From: Verrucomicrobiota bacterium
Lineage (GTDB): Bacteria; Verrucomicrobiota; Verrucomicrobiia; Opitutales; Opitutaceae
DNA: 38,235 nucleotides
NCBI GenBank assembly: GCA_016209255.1
Contig: JACQWL010000596.1
Coordinates: forward strand, 1 to 38,235
Direction of reading: 5' to 3'
Under the pieces are notes generated by a model. The model searched no databases and was not told the DNA's origin. It saw only the letters and a list, made by a program, of their open reading frames with translations. A program made the translations under genes and the position numbers. Shown piece by piece: positions 24,823-33,650 of the stretch (the first letter of the stretch is position 1; each line of letters starts with the position of its first letter).

Positions 24823-26172
24823 TCAAGTGGGCAGGGCGGCCCGGACCACGGCCATCGTTGCCGCCTGCCGCCGTCGAACGAACGTCATCGCCCGTGCGAC
24901 CTTTTGCGCGGCGACGGCGGGCTCGCGATGGATGTCCATCACCAGTTCGGTGAGTCGCGCTCCGGTCATGCCTTCGAGTTCGTGGATCCACTCCGGCAGG
25001 CCGCTATCGGCGAACATCCTGCTCTTGTGCGGATTGTCGGTTGGCACGCGGAGGTGAATCGCCGGCGTTCCCGCCGCCAGCGCGATGATCGGCGAATGGC
25101 AGTCAAGACTGATGACCGCAAACGCCCGCGCGTAGACCGAGGCGGCCTCGTCTGCGATCCAAAACGTGTTCCGCCAGACGACCCTCGATTTCACGTCCGC
25201 CGGGAGCGGGTCCACCAGCTGATCCTTGGCCAAGGGGACCCCGTAGGTCATTTCTGGACACGCCAGCACTTTCAAACCTGTCGTTCGCACCCAATTGACA
25301 ATCAACTCCCGGGCAGCGGCGTGATCGGCCGCCTTGAACGCATTGTTGATCCGATCAACCTCACGATCCTGGTCGGTGGGTGAATAATTGTAGATCGTGT
25401 GGTACGGAGAAAAGCGGTGGCGGGGAATGACACAGAGGAACTTCTTGTTGCCCAGGCCGGCCTGCAGCAGATACCGCTCCGCGCGTGCCTCATCCCGAAG
25501 ATGAAGCGCAAAGGTCGAATCTGGACCAAAGCCAATATTGGGTCCCGTGATGCCCGCCTGCCGGAGGTTCGCCACGGACACACTGTCGCGGCAATAGACA
25601 AACGCGGCCTTCGAGAGCGTGGCGGCGAGTGCGCCGCTGATATTCCCAACGGTCACGCCGTAGATGCCATACGGCTTGTCGGTCGAAGCCCGCCAGACGT
25701 CGACGGGAGCTGAATGGAGTCCGCCGGAACCGACGATGAACAAGTCAGCTTTCTCCATGGCCGCCGCCAGGTCCGGACGCGTCGCCGGTTTTCCGCCATG
25801 CGCGCCGCCCGCCTTGATGATCGTAAGCTTGGGAAAACCGGCGAGGAGCATTCTGCGCACCTCGGGGCTCAACTCCCGCTCATATCCGGTTCGAATGCTC
25901 GGCACCGGCCAAAGCGTGACCCTTACGTCCGGCAGGTGCGTATCCAGCAGGTGGAGCAGTCCCGGCGTGTGGGCGATGTCCCCAATATTGATGCAATGCC
26001 ACGCGTTCGCGATCAGGATGTGTTTGGCCTTGCTCGCTTTGACGGCGGCGAGCAAGGGAACCGCTCCGCCCGCCCATCCGAGCGCGGCGGTGCCGGTGGC
26101 GGCGCGGATCAGAAAGGATCGGCGCGACAACCGGGAATTTCCCGGCGGTGCCGGTGGGATCGGACGATGCAT
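24823..26172 (-). CDS. Tat-exported polysaccharide pyruvyl transferase family protein, copy A
   Basis: ATG 26172 gives 449 residues and a twin-arginine signal (SRLSRRSFLIRAATGTAALG, cut near LLAAVKA). Family motifs: ILIANAWHCINIGDIAHTPG (the N-x-GD-x-A start), LFIVGSGGLHS, FVYCRDSVSVANLRQAG, CVIPRHRFSPYH and SLDCHSPIIALAAGTPAIHL. Known members move pyruvyl groups from PEP onto sugars in the cytoplasm, or act as related GT-B transferases; export to the periplasm is unexpected, where PEP is not available. The longer open frame upstream overlaps copy B and is not used. It follows copy B by 17 bases and ends the operon started at the STN gene at 31083. Confidence 0.8.
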   Translation of the reverse strand: MHRPIPPAPPGNSRLSRRSFLIRAATGTAALGWAGGAVPLLAAVKASKAKHILIANAWHCINIGDIAHTPGLLHLLDTHLPDVRVTLWPVPSIRTGYERELSPEVRRMLLAGFPKLTIIKAGGAHGGKPATRPDLAAAMEKADLFIVGSGGLHSAPVDVWRASTDKPYGIYGVTVGNISGALAATLSKAAFVYCRDSVSVANLRQAGITGPNIGFGPDSTFALHLRDEARAERYLLQAGLGNKKFLCVIPRHRFSPYHTIYNYSPTDQDREVDRINNAFKAADHAAARELIVNWVRTTGLKVLACPEMTYGVPLAKDQLVDPLPADVKSRVVWRNTFWIADEAASVYARAFAVISLDCHSPIIALAAGTPAIHLRVPTDNPHKSRMFADSGLPEWIHELEGMTGARLTELVMDIHREPAVAAQKVARAMTFVRRRQAATMAVVRAALPT

Positions 26173-26189
26173 TGCGGGTTCAGAAATGT

Positions 26190-27566
26190 TCAGGCCGTTG
26201 CCGCTGCCTTCAGCACCTCGACCATGCGGCGCTGCAGCGCGTCCACCCCGGTCATCACGGTCCTCACCTGAGCGTGGGCTCTCTTGGGATCCCGGTGAAT
26301 CTGCTCCAGCCTCGACCAAAGCTCCCGGCCACTCGTCTCATCGGCTTCGAAAATCCAATCGCTCACGCCCACATCGTGGAACATCTGCCCCTTGCATGTA
26401 TCAGTCGGTTGACGCACATAAAACCCCGGCCGGCCGTGGGCCAGCGCAATGATGGGCGAGTGGCAATCCACGCAGACCACCGTCTCCGATTTGGCATAGA
26501 CCGAAGCCGCTTCGTACGTCTTCCAAAACGTGTCCCGCCGCACGACGTTGCGTTTCACGTCCGCAGGCAACCGATCCACCAAAACCTCCTTCGCCATCGG
26601 CACCTGATAGGTCATCTCCCCGCAGGTCAGAACCTTGTTGCCCGTATTGCGCACGTAGTTGACGATCATGTCGCGCACCTTGGCGTGGTCCGACTCGGTC
26701 GTGCGATCGTTGATCGCATCCTTGAGTTCATCCGTGCGGCCCCGCGTTTCGTTTCTCATGCGATAATAGGGCGTATAACGCAGGCGCGGAATGACGCAGA
26801 TGTATTTCCCCTCTTCCAGTCCGTGGGTCTTGCGGAAGGCGTCGCCCAAGACATCGTCTTTCTTCTTCATGCCAAACTGCGAATCCGGACCAAACTCCAA
26901 GATTGGCGTGCGCACGCCCTGCGCCTTCAGGTAATCTCGGGACAGCGTGTCTCGACAAAACATGAACGCGGCCCGGTCGATGATCCCGCGCGTCACGTCA
27001 TCGAGGTGGTTCGATGGCAGTTTTCCGATTCGCGCGCGAAGATTGGCGAGCGTCCCGCCTTCCGGATCGCGGCCGTCACCGAAGCCAGAAACCGGATCGG
27101 TGCTGGTGCCGAACACGCCGTAGGGCTTGCCGGTGAACCGATGCCAGGCCGCCAGATCAGTCCGGGCGCTGAATCCCGAGCCCGATCCGTGCAACAAGAA
27201 ATCCACCTCCGTCCAGGCGGCGGCCAGTTCCGGCGTGCCCGGCTTGTCGTTCTGCACCAGTCCTTCGGCAATTTTCAATTTGGGAAACGACCGGGTCACC
27301 AGCTCCCGCACCCCGTCGGCCAGGGCCCCCGGCCGCGGCCACAGGATCATCTCCGCCTCGGGAAAATATTTTTCGATGAGTTCCAGCGCGCCGAGATAGT
27401 GCCCAATGTCCCCGATGTTGACGTTCTGCCAGGCATTGCGCAGCAGGATCCGCCTCGGCCGGGGGCTCCGCCGCGGCCCCGCGGCGAACGCGGATGAAAC
27501 GACGGTGCCGGCGAGCGCGGCAGCGGCACTCTTGATGAAGTCACGGCGTTGGATTTTGGTCGTCAT
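26190..27566 (-). CDS. Tat-exported polysaccharide pyruvyl transferase family protein, copy B
   Basis: ATG 27566 gives 458 residues and a Tat signal (TTKIQRRDFIKSAAAALAG, cut near AFA-AG). Motifs: LLRNAWQNVNIGDIGHYLGA with NIGD at 50-53, LLHGSGSG, FMFCRDTLSRDYL, FGPDSQFGMKKKDD, CVIPRLRYTPYY and CHSPIIALAHGRP at 368-380. Copies A and B share all of these plus a long block running through LPADVK, TFW, EAASVYA and CHSPIIALA, so they are tandem paralogues that have since diverged. The gene starts 20 bases after the TBDR3 stop. An exported pair of this family linked to an outer-membrane receptor suggests a role in handling imported glycan or in cell-surface modification; the reaction is unknown. 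Confidence 0.8.
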   Translation of the reverse strand: MTTKIQRRDFIKSAAAALAGTVVSSAFAAGPRRSPRPRRILLRNAWQNVNIGDIGHYLGALELIEKYFPEAEMILWPRPGALADGVRELVTRSFPKLKIAEGLVQNDKPGTPELAAAWTEVDFLLHGSGSGFSARTDLAAWHRFTGKPYGVFGTSTDPVSGFGDGRDPEGGTLANLRARIGKLPSNHLDDVTRGIIDRAAFMFCRDTLSRDYLKAQGVRTPILEFGPDSQFGMKKKDDVLGDAFRKTHGLEEGKYICVIPRLRYTPYYRMRNETRGRTDELKDAINDRTTESDHAKVRDMIVNYVRNTGNKVLTCGEMTYQVPMAKEVLVDRLPADVKRNVVRRDTFWKTYEAASVYAKSETVVCVDCHSPIIALAHGRPGFYVRQPTDTCKGQMFHDVGVSDWIFEADETSGRELWSRLEQIHRDPKRAHAQVRTVMTGVDALQRRMVEVLKAAATA

Positions 27567-27586
27567 AGATTGAACGTGGATCCGAT

Positions 27587-30500
27587 TCAAAAGCGGCCTT
27601 GTACACCCGCGACGATCTTGGGCGCCGTCAGGCGGGTCTGGCCCGAGCGATCTTCAAAGGTCAGGTAGTTCTTGTTGAGCGGCTCCGCGGTCAGATTCTC
27701 CACGTCGCAGAAAAGGCTCATCCGCCGCGTGAACGTGTACTTGGTCTTCAGGTCAACCTGCGTCCGCGGGCTTTCATGTCTGAGCAACGCCGGGTTGGTG
27801 GAATTCGACACGAGCCACGTCCCCAGCCAGTTCCACTGCAGCATGACACTGGCCTTCGACCCTCGATAGCTGACCGCGACATTTGCGGTCCGGGGCTTGA
27901 AGCCCGCGACCTGCGTTGAAACGGCCGCTCCGCCATAGTCGCCCTTGGTGGAAAGATAAGTGTAATTGGCATTCAGACCAAATCCGCGCCAGAAACCGGG
28001 CAGAAACGTGAACTGCTGCTGGTAGCTCAGCTCAAGCCCGCGATAGCGGGCGGACCCGCCATTGGCCGAAGTGATGATGTTGTACCCCGCATACTCCCCG
28101 TCAAAACCGTTGTTCGCGCCGGTGGCGACAAACTGGCTCCGATCCTGAAATATGAAGTCGCTGATATCCTTGGAAAATGCCCCGACCGAGATCAAGCCGA
28201 CCGGCTCGAAGTAGTACTCCAGGCTGGCGTCAAAGTTTTCCGAATACTGCGGCTTCAGCGCCGGATTGGAAAAGGTGATGGTCTGCGCCGAGAAATTCAC
28301 CGTCGAACTCGGCATGATGGAACCGAAATCCGGGCGGCCGATGCCGTTGGAGTGACTCAAGCGGGCAATCAGGCCGTTTTTCGCCTCGTACTTGAAATGG
28401 ATCCCGGGGAAGACGTTACGATAGCTCGCCTTGTTCTCCAATCTTCCGGCATACTCCGCCTTTACCCGGCGCTCGGCCTCCGCTGCCGTGACCGTTCCAA
28501 CCCACGCGGCGCGCCGGGCCACTTCCGCGGGCGTCAGGGCCTGCAGCGGCCCGTTGCCATTGGTTCGGGTCTCTTCCATGCGCACGCCCCCGAGGAAGGT
28601 GAGCCGGCCAATCCTGACCTCGCCCATGATATAGGCTCCGCCGACCTCCTCCGTCATTGAGCGCAGATTCGCCAGCGACTGCGTGAATCGGTAGGGCACA
28701 TCCTCCGTCCAGTCGCCCGGAATATTTTGCGCATGTTCCGCCGTCGCGTAGGCGTCGGGAAAGGGTGGATTCACGAACTTGGTGACCTCATCCTTGAAGG
28801 CGTCGACGAGCTCGGAATAGCGCCCGGTCGTGTTGCGAAACTTCGAGATGTTGGCCGTGCCGATGTAATTATAGCGGCGACTGTTGTTCTCCAGCGCGCG
28901 TTCCTGCCGGCGATAATTGAAGCCCGCCTTGAACGCCGTGGGCAGCGACAAATCAAAATCCCGTTTGAGGTTGAAGCGGGCGCCAAGGATCTCGTCCCGC
29001 CCGTTGCGGTTGGGCTGCGTCAGGACAAGGTTCGAGTAGTTCGCGAGATTGGTCATGTCCGGCCCGGTCGTCTGCGTGATGTCGGGATAGGTCAGGCGGC
29101 GACTCCGATCGACGGTCCAGCCGATGTTCCGCAACACGGCGCTCACCGTCCCCTTCGGCTGGTCCTTGTACTTGGCGCCGTAGGGATGGGCATCATACCA
29201 GGTGTCCGACTGGGACCAGCTTGCGCTATAATCGATGACGAAGCGGCCGCCGTCATACTTGTGCCTGACGGATGGTTTGAATTGGTACGTGCCGCCTGTC
29301 TTGTCGACCGTCGTGACCGTCAGGGTGTTCAAGGAATTGGTGCTGGTGAGAACCTCGGTAAAGGTTTCGGTGTATCCCGGACGAATCGTGCCCGTCCCGG
29401 TCCGGTTGCCATTGGCGTCGAAGGTCGCGATTGCCTGCGAGGTCGAAAGGGTGCTCTGTTGGGTGACTTGGGAATCATGCATCCAGCTGTAGGATGAATT
29501 CAAGGTGATGATGGTGTTTTCGCTCAACTTGTAGTCCACCTTGGCACCCAGGGAGAAGCGGCTTCGGGGAGAGCCGATCAGCAGGGTGCTCGCCGAATAG
29601 ACATAGGCGGGGCGGTTCAAGGATGATTGTTGAGCGAGGTCCGATCGGATGTCCGCCGTCGCCTGGACGTGCCAGGTGCCGGTCAGCAGGAGGCCGATGT
29701 TCTTCTTGGCGCCGAGCACATTCGAGTAGGTGAAGTTCAATGACGGCGTCAGGCCCTTGACGGGTTCTTTGTACCATGAGTCGGCCGGGGCCCGGCGACC
29801 CCAGCGGTGGCTGAAGCCGACGGCATAGGAGAAAAACTTGGCATCCGCGCGGTCGAACGCGCTCTTGGTCACCATGTTCACATTCCCGCCCATCGAATCG
29901 GCATCCATGTCCGGCGTAGGCGCCTTGGTCACCTCGACAGACTCAATCAGGTTCAGGGATGTCTGCTCGAAAACAAATCCCCGCCCGGCGTTGGCCGAGT
30001 CCGAGGACGCCACGCGATCACCGTCCATCATGACGGCATTCTGGCCGGAGGCCATGCCGCGGATGGACACTCCCACCACTTCCGATCCGACAAACACCCC
30101 GGTGATGCCGGGAAGTCGTTGCAGGAAATCGCCGACATTTCCGTTGGCCACGTTGCCGAAGGCATCGGTCGCAACCACGTTTTTGACGTTGGCTGCCTGG
30201 CGTTGCAGCGTGACCGCCCGCGCGCTCCCTTCGCGCTCGCCCTCGACGGTGACGGCATCCAACAGATAAATGCCGGACGTGAGAGCGACGTTGTGGGTCA
30301 CGATTTCCCCTGCCGGAACGGCCAGCGACGTCGCCTGTGGATCCAGGCCGGTGTAGGTGACGTCGACCATGGCCGTGCCTGTGGGAACGACGAGCCGGTA
30401 CTGCCCCTGGCGATCGGTCAGCACGAACGCGCTGCTGCCTCTGACGGAGATCCGGGCTCCTTCCAAGAATGCCGTCGTGGCGGCGTTGCTCACTTGCCCG

Positions 30501-30613
30501 ATGATTGTTCCGCCACTGGCAGCGCCGGCGTCGGCACCTCTCGCCGCCGGAATCGGGGCCAGGGCAAACGCGATCCAACCGGTCAATACGGTAATCAGGC
30601 TTCGGGATTTCAT
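27587..30613 (-). CDS. TonB-dependent receptor with separate STN partner (TBDR3)
   Basis: The 1008-residue receptor has a signal peptide (MKSRSLITVLTGWIAFALAP, cut near ARG-AD), a carboxypeptidase-regulatory-like domain at about 36-120 (GQVSNAATTAFLEGARISV, YRLVVPTGTAMVDVTYTGLD), a plug (NVGDFLQRLPGITGVFVGSE, VVGVSIRGMASGQNAVMMDG) and a barrel ending in VAGVQGRF. The plug residues differ clearly from TBDR1 and TBDR2, which suggests a different ligand, while the signal peptide is nearly the same as that of TBDR1. The start overlaps the STN gene stop in ATGA. Downstream lie the two exported PPT-family genes, so this receptor probably feeds or supports their function. Confidence 0.9.
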   Translation of the reverse strand: MKSRSLITVLTGWIAFALAPIPAARGADAGAASGGTIIGQVSNAATTAFLEGARISVRGSSAFVLTDRQGQYRLVVPTGTAMVDVTYTGLDPQATSLAVPAGEIVTHNVALTSGIYLLDAVTVEGEREGSARAVTLQRQAANVKNVVATDAFGNVANGNVGDFLQRLPGITGVFVGSEVVGVSIRGMASGQNAVMMDGDRVASSDSANAGRGFVFEQTSLNLIESVEVTKAPTPDMDADSMGGNVNMVTKSAFDRADAKFFSYAVGFSHRWGRRAPADSWYKEPVKGLTPSLNFTYSNVLGAKKNIGLLLTGTWHVQATADIRSDLAQQSSLNRPAYVYSASTLLIGSPRSRFSLGAKVDYKLSENTIITLNSSYSWMHDSQVTQQSTLSTSQAIATFDANGNRTGTGTIRPGYTETFTEVLTSTNSLNTLTVTTVDKTGGTYQFKPSVRHKYDGGRFVIDYSASWSQSDTWYDAHPYGAKYKDQPKGTVSAVLRNIGWTVDRSRRLTYPDITQTTGPDMTNLANYSNLVLTQPNRNGRDEILGARFNLKRDFDLSLPTAFKAGFNYRRQERALENNSRRYNYIGTANISKFRNTTGRYSELVDAFKDEVTKFVNPPFPDAYATAEHAQNIPGDWTEDVPYRFTQSLANLRSMTEEVGGAYIMGEVRIGRLTFLGGVRMEETRTNGNGPLQALTPAEVARRAAWVGTVTAAEAERRVKAEYAGRLENKASYRNVFPGIHFKYEAKNGLIARLSHSNGIGRPDFGSIMPSSTVNFSAQTITFSNPALKPQYSENFDASLEYYFEPVGLISVGAFSKDISDFIFQDRSQFVATGANNGFDGEYAGYNIITSANGGSARYRGLELSYQQQFTFLPGFWRGFGLNANYTYLSTKGDYGGAAVSTQVAGFKPRTANVAVSYRGSKASVMLQWNWLGTWLVSNSTNPALLRHESPRTQVDLKTKYTFTRRMSLFCDVENLTAEPLNKNYLTFEDRSGQTRLTAPKIVAGVQGRF
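30575..30599. repeat. 25-base direct repeat, copy 2
   Basis: Identical to 5993-6017 in TBDR1; both encode the signal-peptide core of their receptor. The two copies are 24.6 kb apart in the same orientation, so recombination between them could delete most of the cluster. Confidence 0.8.
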
Positions 30614-31083
30614 GGTCTAGGTGCTATTGTTTTAGTGGAAGATTGAAGGTCCGCTGCCGGGGCCGACGCGGACAAATTGCCGTTCCGCGGATTCGCGTTG
30701 GCGGTCGGCAAGATCGCCAAGGCACCAGTTTTTTCGTCCTGCCGCACGGACAACGCGGTGCGGAAAAACATACGCCCAAGCGCCTCGCGTGGGGTGAAAT
30801 CGCTCTGCACTGCGTTGGTCTTCACCCCGGCAAGATGGTCGGCCTTGTAGATTAACTGTTCGCCGGCTTGGGCAAAGAATCGCTTGACGGCCGTAAACGC
30901 GTCCCCGGCCGAAATATCGAAAGGCTTCTTCGCCCCTCTCTCCTGCTTCGGCGGATTGGCGGACGGCGTCATGGCGCGGACTGGGGGACTGGCGACAAAG
31001 CCCATCATCAACCCGCACAGCACGACGAACGCGCCATGCGCCGTGCGGCGCAGGCGTGGAGGTTTTTTTGCGGTGGTCGTCAT
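30610..31083 (-). CDS. Stand-alone STN domain protein, second copy
   Basis: The 157-residue protein is a close paralogue of the STN protein at 6021-6500: signal segment GAFVVLCGLMMGFVASPPVR, STN domain with FDISAGDAFTAVKRFFAQAG, EQLIYKADHLAGVKTNAVQ and DFTPREALGRM, then an Asn/Ala-rich tail. Its TGA overlaps the TBDR3 ATG by four bases, which points to translational coupling. In the known signalling systems this domain contacts FecR; here the neighbouring FecR gene is broken, so it would need another anti-sigma factor, such as that at 23006-24118. The ATG is supported by the leader shared with the other copy. Confidence 0.85.
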   Translation of the reverse strand: MTTTAKKPPRLRRTAHGAFVVLCGLMMGFVASPPVRAMTPSANPPKQERGAKKPFDISAGDAFTAVKRFFAQAGEQLIYKADHLAGVKTNAVQSDFTPREALGRMFFRTALSVRQDEKTGALAILPTANANPRNGNLSASAPAADLQSSTKTIAPRP

Positions 31084-31143
31084 GCGGTTGAGGCGTCGGC
31101 GGCCAGGCCGGTTTGTCCAATAACCGTACTACGAACAACCGGG
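31084..31143 (-). promoter_or_regulatory. Conserved leader of the STN gene, copy 2
   Basis: Aligns without gaps to 6501-6560, with about 70 percent identity and an exact TGGACAAACCGG block. It is more conserved than expected for neutral spacer next to a decayed FecR gene, which supports a promoter or translation role that is still in use. Confidence 0.45.
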
Positions 31144-31180
31144 CGCGAAGTGCTAGGCAATTTTTTCTGGCGCAAGAGAG

Positions 31181-31832
31181 CTACGGGACGGCTACGCGCA
31201 GGATTGTGGCGTCCTTTCCCTGTTCCGCGACGATGCCGAAATTGGACTCCAGCATCCGCACGAAGCCGGCGGCATCGTCGGGCCGGAACGTGCCGCCAAA
31301 GCGCTGGGTGGCTAGAGCCGTGCCGGTGATGATGAGCTTGCGGTGATTGTAGCGGTTGAACTCCGCGGCGATTTCCTCGAGTGGCACGGAAACAAAATCC
31401 AGCCGGCGCTCCTGCCAGGCCAGTGCGCGCTCGATTTCGACCGGCGGCACGGGCGCGATTTGAACCGGGCGCACCGCACTGGTCCCGGCGTCAAAGCGGA
31501 CGACCAGTTTTTCCCCGGCGGTGAGCACCGGGGGTTTGCTTGCCGAGGGCCGGGCACCGGGGCTTGAAGTCGGGGAAAACGCGCGCGGCAGGCGGGCCCG
31601 GCGCTTCGGGGCCGCGTTCCGCTTTCCGATCTCCCCGCTCCGAATCCACCTGGACTTTCCCCTCGGTGACGAAGACCTCAATCGCCTCCGAGCGCAGCCG
31701 GATGTTAAAGACCGTCCCCACCGCCTGCACGTCCCCGCCGCCGGCACTGACGACAAAGGGGCGGCTGGGATTCTTCGCGACGGTAAAGTGGGCTTTGCCG
31801 CGGGCGAGCGAAGAGAAAATGCGGCCGGATTA
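31181..31832 (-). pseudogene. Truncated and frameshifted FecR-family anti-sigma factor
   Basis: In one minus frame (to about 31560) the sequence reads RGKAHFTVAKNPSRPFVVSA, VQAVGTVFNIRLRSEAIEVF and VTEGKVQVDSE, matching residues about 160-212 of the intact FecR at 23006. It then shifts to a second frame that reads GEKLVVRFDAGTSAVRPVQI, ERALAWQERRLDFVSVPLEE, IAAEFNRYNHRKLIITGTAL and FGGTFRPDDAAGFVRMLESN, the C-terminal STN-like domain. A TAA at about 31831-31833 closes the first frame upstream, so the DUF4880 domain, the membrane helix and the start of the FecR domain are all gone, as is any sigma gene. It ends 97 bases before the STN gene. A sequencing indel could explain the frameshift but not the lost 5' end. 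Confidence 0.8.
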
Positions 31833-31868
31833 AACGCGGCATGCGCCGGAACGCCAGCCCGGTACATG

Positions 31869-33635
31869 CTACTTCGGAGGTCGGGCGACCTGTTGCTCGA
31901 GCAAGCGGAGATTTTCCCGGGCAGAGTTTAGTCCGGGATTGAGGCGCACGGCCGCCTCGAAATGCGCCCTGGCTTCCGTCAGGGCGCCGGTGCGCGCCAG
32001 CACGATGCCGAGGTTGTTCCGCGCCTCGGCCGAGTCCGGTTGCAGGCGCAGCGCCGACTCGAAGTGCTGACGCGCCTCCGTCAGCCGGCCGGCGTCCAGC
32101 AGCGTGCCGCCCAGGCTGTTGAGCGCGACCGCCGACGCCGGCGCGGCGGTCACGGCCATTTCGTGCTGGCGAATCGCCTCGTTCGTCCGGCCCAGCTCCG
32201 CCAGCGCATTGCCCCAGTTTATGCGCATGCCCGCGTTGCCGGGCTCGAGCCGCACGGCTGCGGCGAAATGGCGCGCGGCCTCGGTCGGCTGTCGTGCGGC
32301 GAAAAACACGTTGCCGAGGTTGTTGTGAGCGACGGAGGAATCCGGATTATGCTCCACCGCATAACTCCAGAAGTCCGCCGGGCTCCGGAAAATTCGCGCG
32401 TAACTCCAGCTGAGAGTCACGAGTATGACCAGCAGCGCCGCGAGCGCGGTGGCCGCAAAGTGCCGCATCGGCCCCGCCAGCCGCAGGACCGCGGCGTCCA
32501 CGCCGCCCGCAAAAAGGCCGGCCGCCGCCGGCAAGGCGGCGTAAACAAAATGGTCCGCCACCCAGCTGGCGTGCATGTAAGCCATCGCCAGAAACCCGAG
32601 GATGGGGGCCAGGTTGAGCACAAATGCTCCGGCGCCGAACAGCACGTGGCGTCCCCATCCGTTTCGTTTCAGCCAAAGCCAGCCGAAAAAGGCTCCCAGG
32701 ATCGGCCAGGCCAGGAACTGGTGCACCGCGGGAGGGCTGACCGGCCAGCGTGGATACACGGGCATCAGCTCGATCGGCCAGACGGTTTTCCACGCATAGA
32801 AGAGCAGCGCAAGCCCGGCGCGCGCGAGCCGGGTGGCCATGCCTCCCACCGCGACGTCCGCCGCCCCGATGGCGCGCTGATGTTGAAACCAGACCGTGAC
32901 GAGCCCGAGCCCGAGCGCCACGGCAAAGAATGGAACCAGGCTCCAGCGCCTCCGCCAGCCCCGGGTTCCATGCTTCCACCAGAGAAAAAGCACGAGCAGG
33001 CACGGGAGCATGACCACCGTGCTTTTGCACAACATGGCGGCGAGAAACAGCAGCGCCGCCCGCCATAAGTCGAATGACCGGCCGCGCTCATCATAGTCGA
33101 GGTACGCCCCGAACGAGAGAAATACCAGCGGCAGCGAGAGCAGGTTCTTGAGTTCCGCAACCCAGGCGACGGACTCGACCGCCAGCGGATGCACGGCAAA
33201 CAAGAGGCCGCCGATCCAGGCCTGTCGGAGTCCCAGCCGGTGCAGCAGCCGCCAGAGCAGCAGCGCATTCATGCCGTGGAGGGCGATGCTGAACGCGTGC
33301 CACCCGGTGGGATTGGCGCCCCAAATCCGCCACAGTATCCACTGTACGGTTGCCTTGAGGGGAAAGTAGTCGAGCGCACCCTGTCCCGTCCAGATCTTCA
33401 CCAGCCCTGCCGGATTGCGCAGCAGGGAATTGTGCGCGACCTCATAGCCGTCGTCCCAAAGCCAGCTGCCATGGAGGTCCGGCCAGTAAATCAGCCACAC
33501 CAAACCGACGATCGCCCCGGCGCCCAGGAATGTCCGCCCGGCCCTCCGTTCCAACCCGGTATTTTTCGACGTGCCGGGTGCGCCGCCCGCGCCAAGTCCG
33601 GAAGCGGTCGAATTAAGATGCAGTGTTTCGTTCAT
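31869..33635 (-). CDS. TMTC-like polytopic membrane protein with C-terminal TPRs
   Basis: The 588-residue protein has about ten or more membrane segments between residues 35 and 420 (AIVGLVWLIYWP, ALLFLAAMLCKSTVVMLPCL, FFAVALGLGLVTVWF, FGAGAFVLNLAPILGFLAMA, FAATALAALLVILVTLSWSY), then at least four TPRs from about 430 to the end (VAHNNLGNVFFAARQPTEA, ALNSLGGTLLDAGRLTEARQ, EARNNLGIVLARTGALTEAR). The first periplasmic loop carries D61-D62 in SWLWDDGYEVAHN, the acidic pair expected in GT-C glycosyltransferases. The overall plan is that of animal TMTC proteins, which transfer mannose from dolichyl-phosphate mannose to proteins. A polyprenyl-phosphate sugar synthase-like gene lies 15 bases before it. 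Bacterial relatives are usually annotated only as TPR proteins. Confidence 0.8.
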   Translation of the reverse strand: MNETLHLNSTASGLGAGGAPGTSKNTGLERRAGRTFLGAGAIVGLVWLIYWPDLHGSWLWDDGYEVAHNSLLRNPAGLVKIWTGQGALDYFPLKATVQWILWRIWGANPTGWHAFSIALHGMNALLLWRLLHRLGLRQAWIGGLLFAVHPLAVESVAWVAELKNLLSLPLVFLSFGAYLDYDERGRSFDLWRAALLFLAAMLCKSTVVMLPCLLVLFLWWKHGTRGWRRRWSLVPFFAVALGLGLVTVWFQHQRAIGAADVAVGGMATRLARAGLALLFYAWKTVWPIELMPVYPRWPVSPPAVHQFLAWPILGAFFGWLWLKRNGWGRHVLFGAGAFVLNLAPILGFLAMAYMHASWVADHFVYAALPAAAGLFAGGVDAAVLRLAGPMRHFAATALAALLVILVTLSWSYARIFRSPADFWSYAVEHNPDSSVAHNNLGNVFFAARQPTEAARHFAAAVRLEPGNAGMRINWGNALAELGRTNEAIRQHEMAVTAAPASAVALNSLGGTLLDAGRLTEARQHFESALRLQPDSAEARNNLGIVLARTGALTEARAHFEAAVRLNPGLNSARENLRLLEQQVARPPK

Positions 33636-33650
33636 GCCACGCGCAATCCT

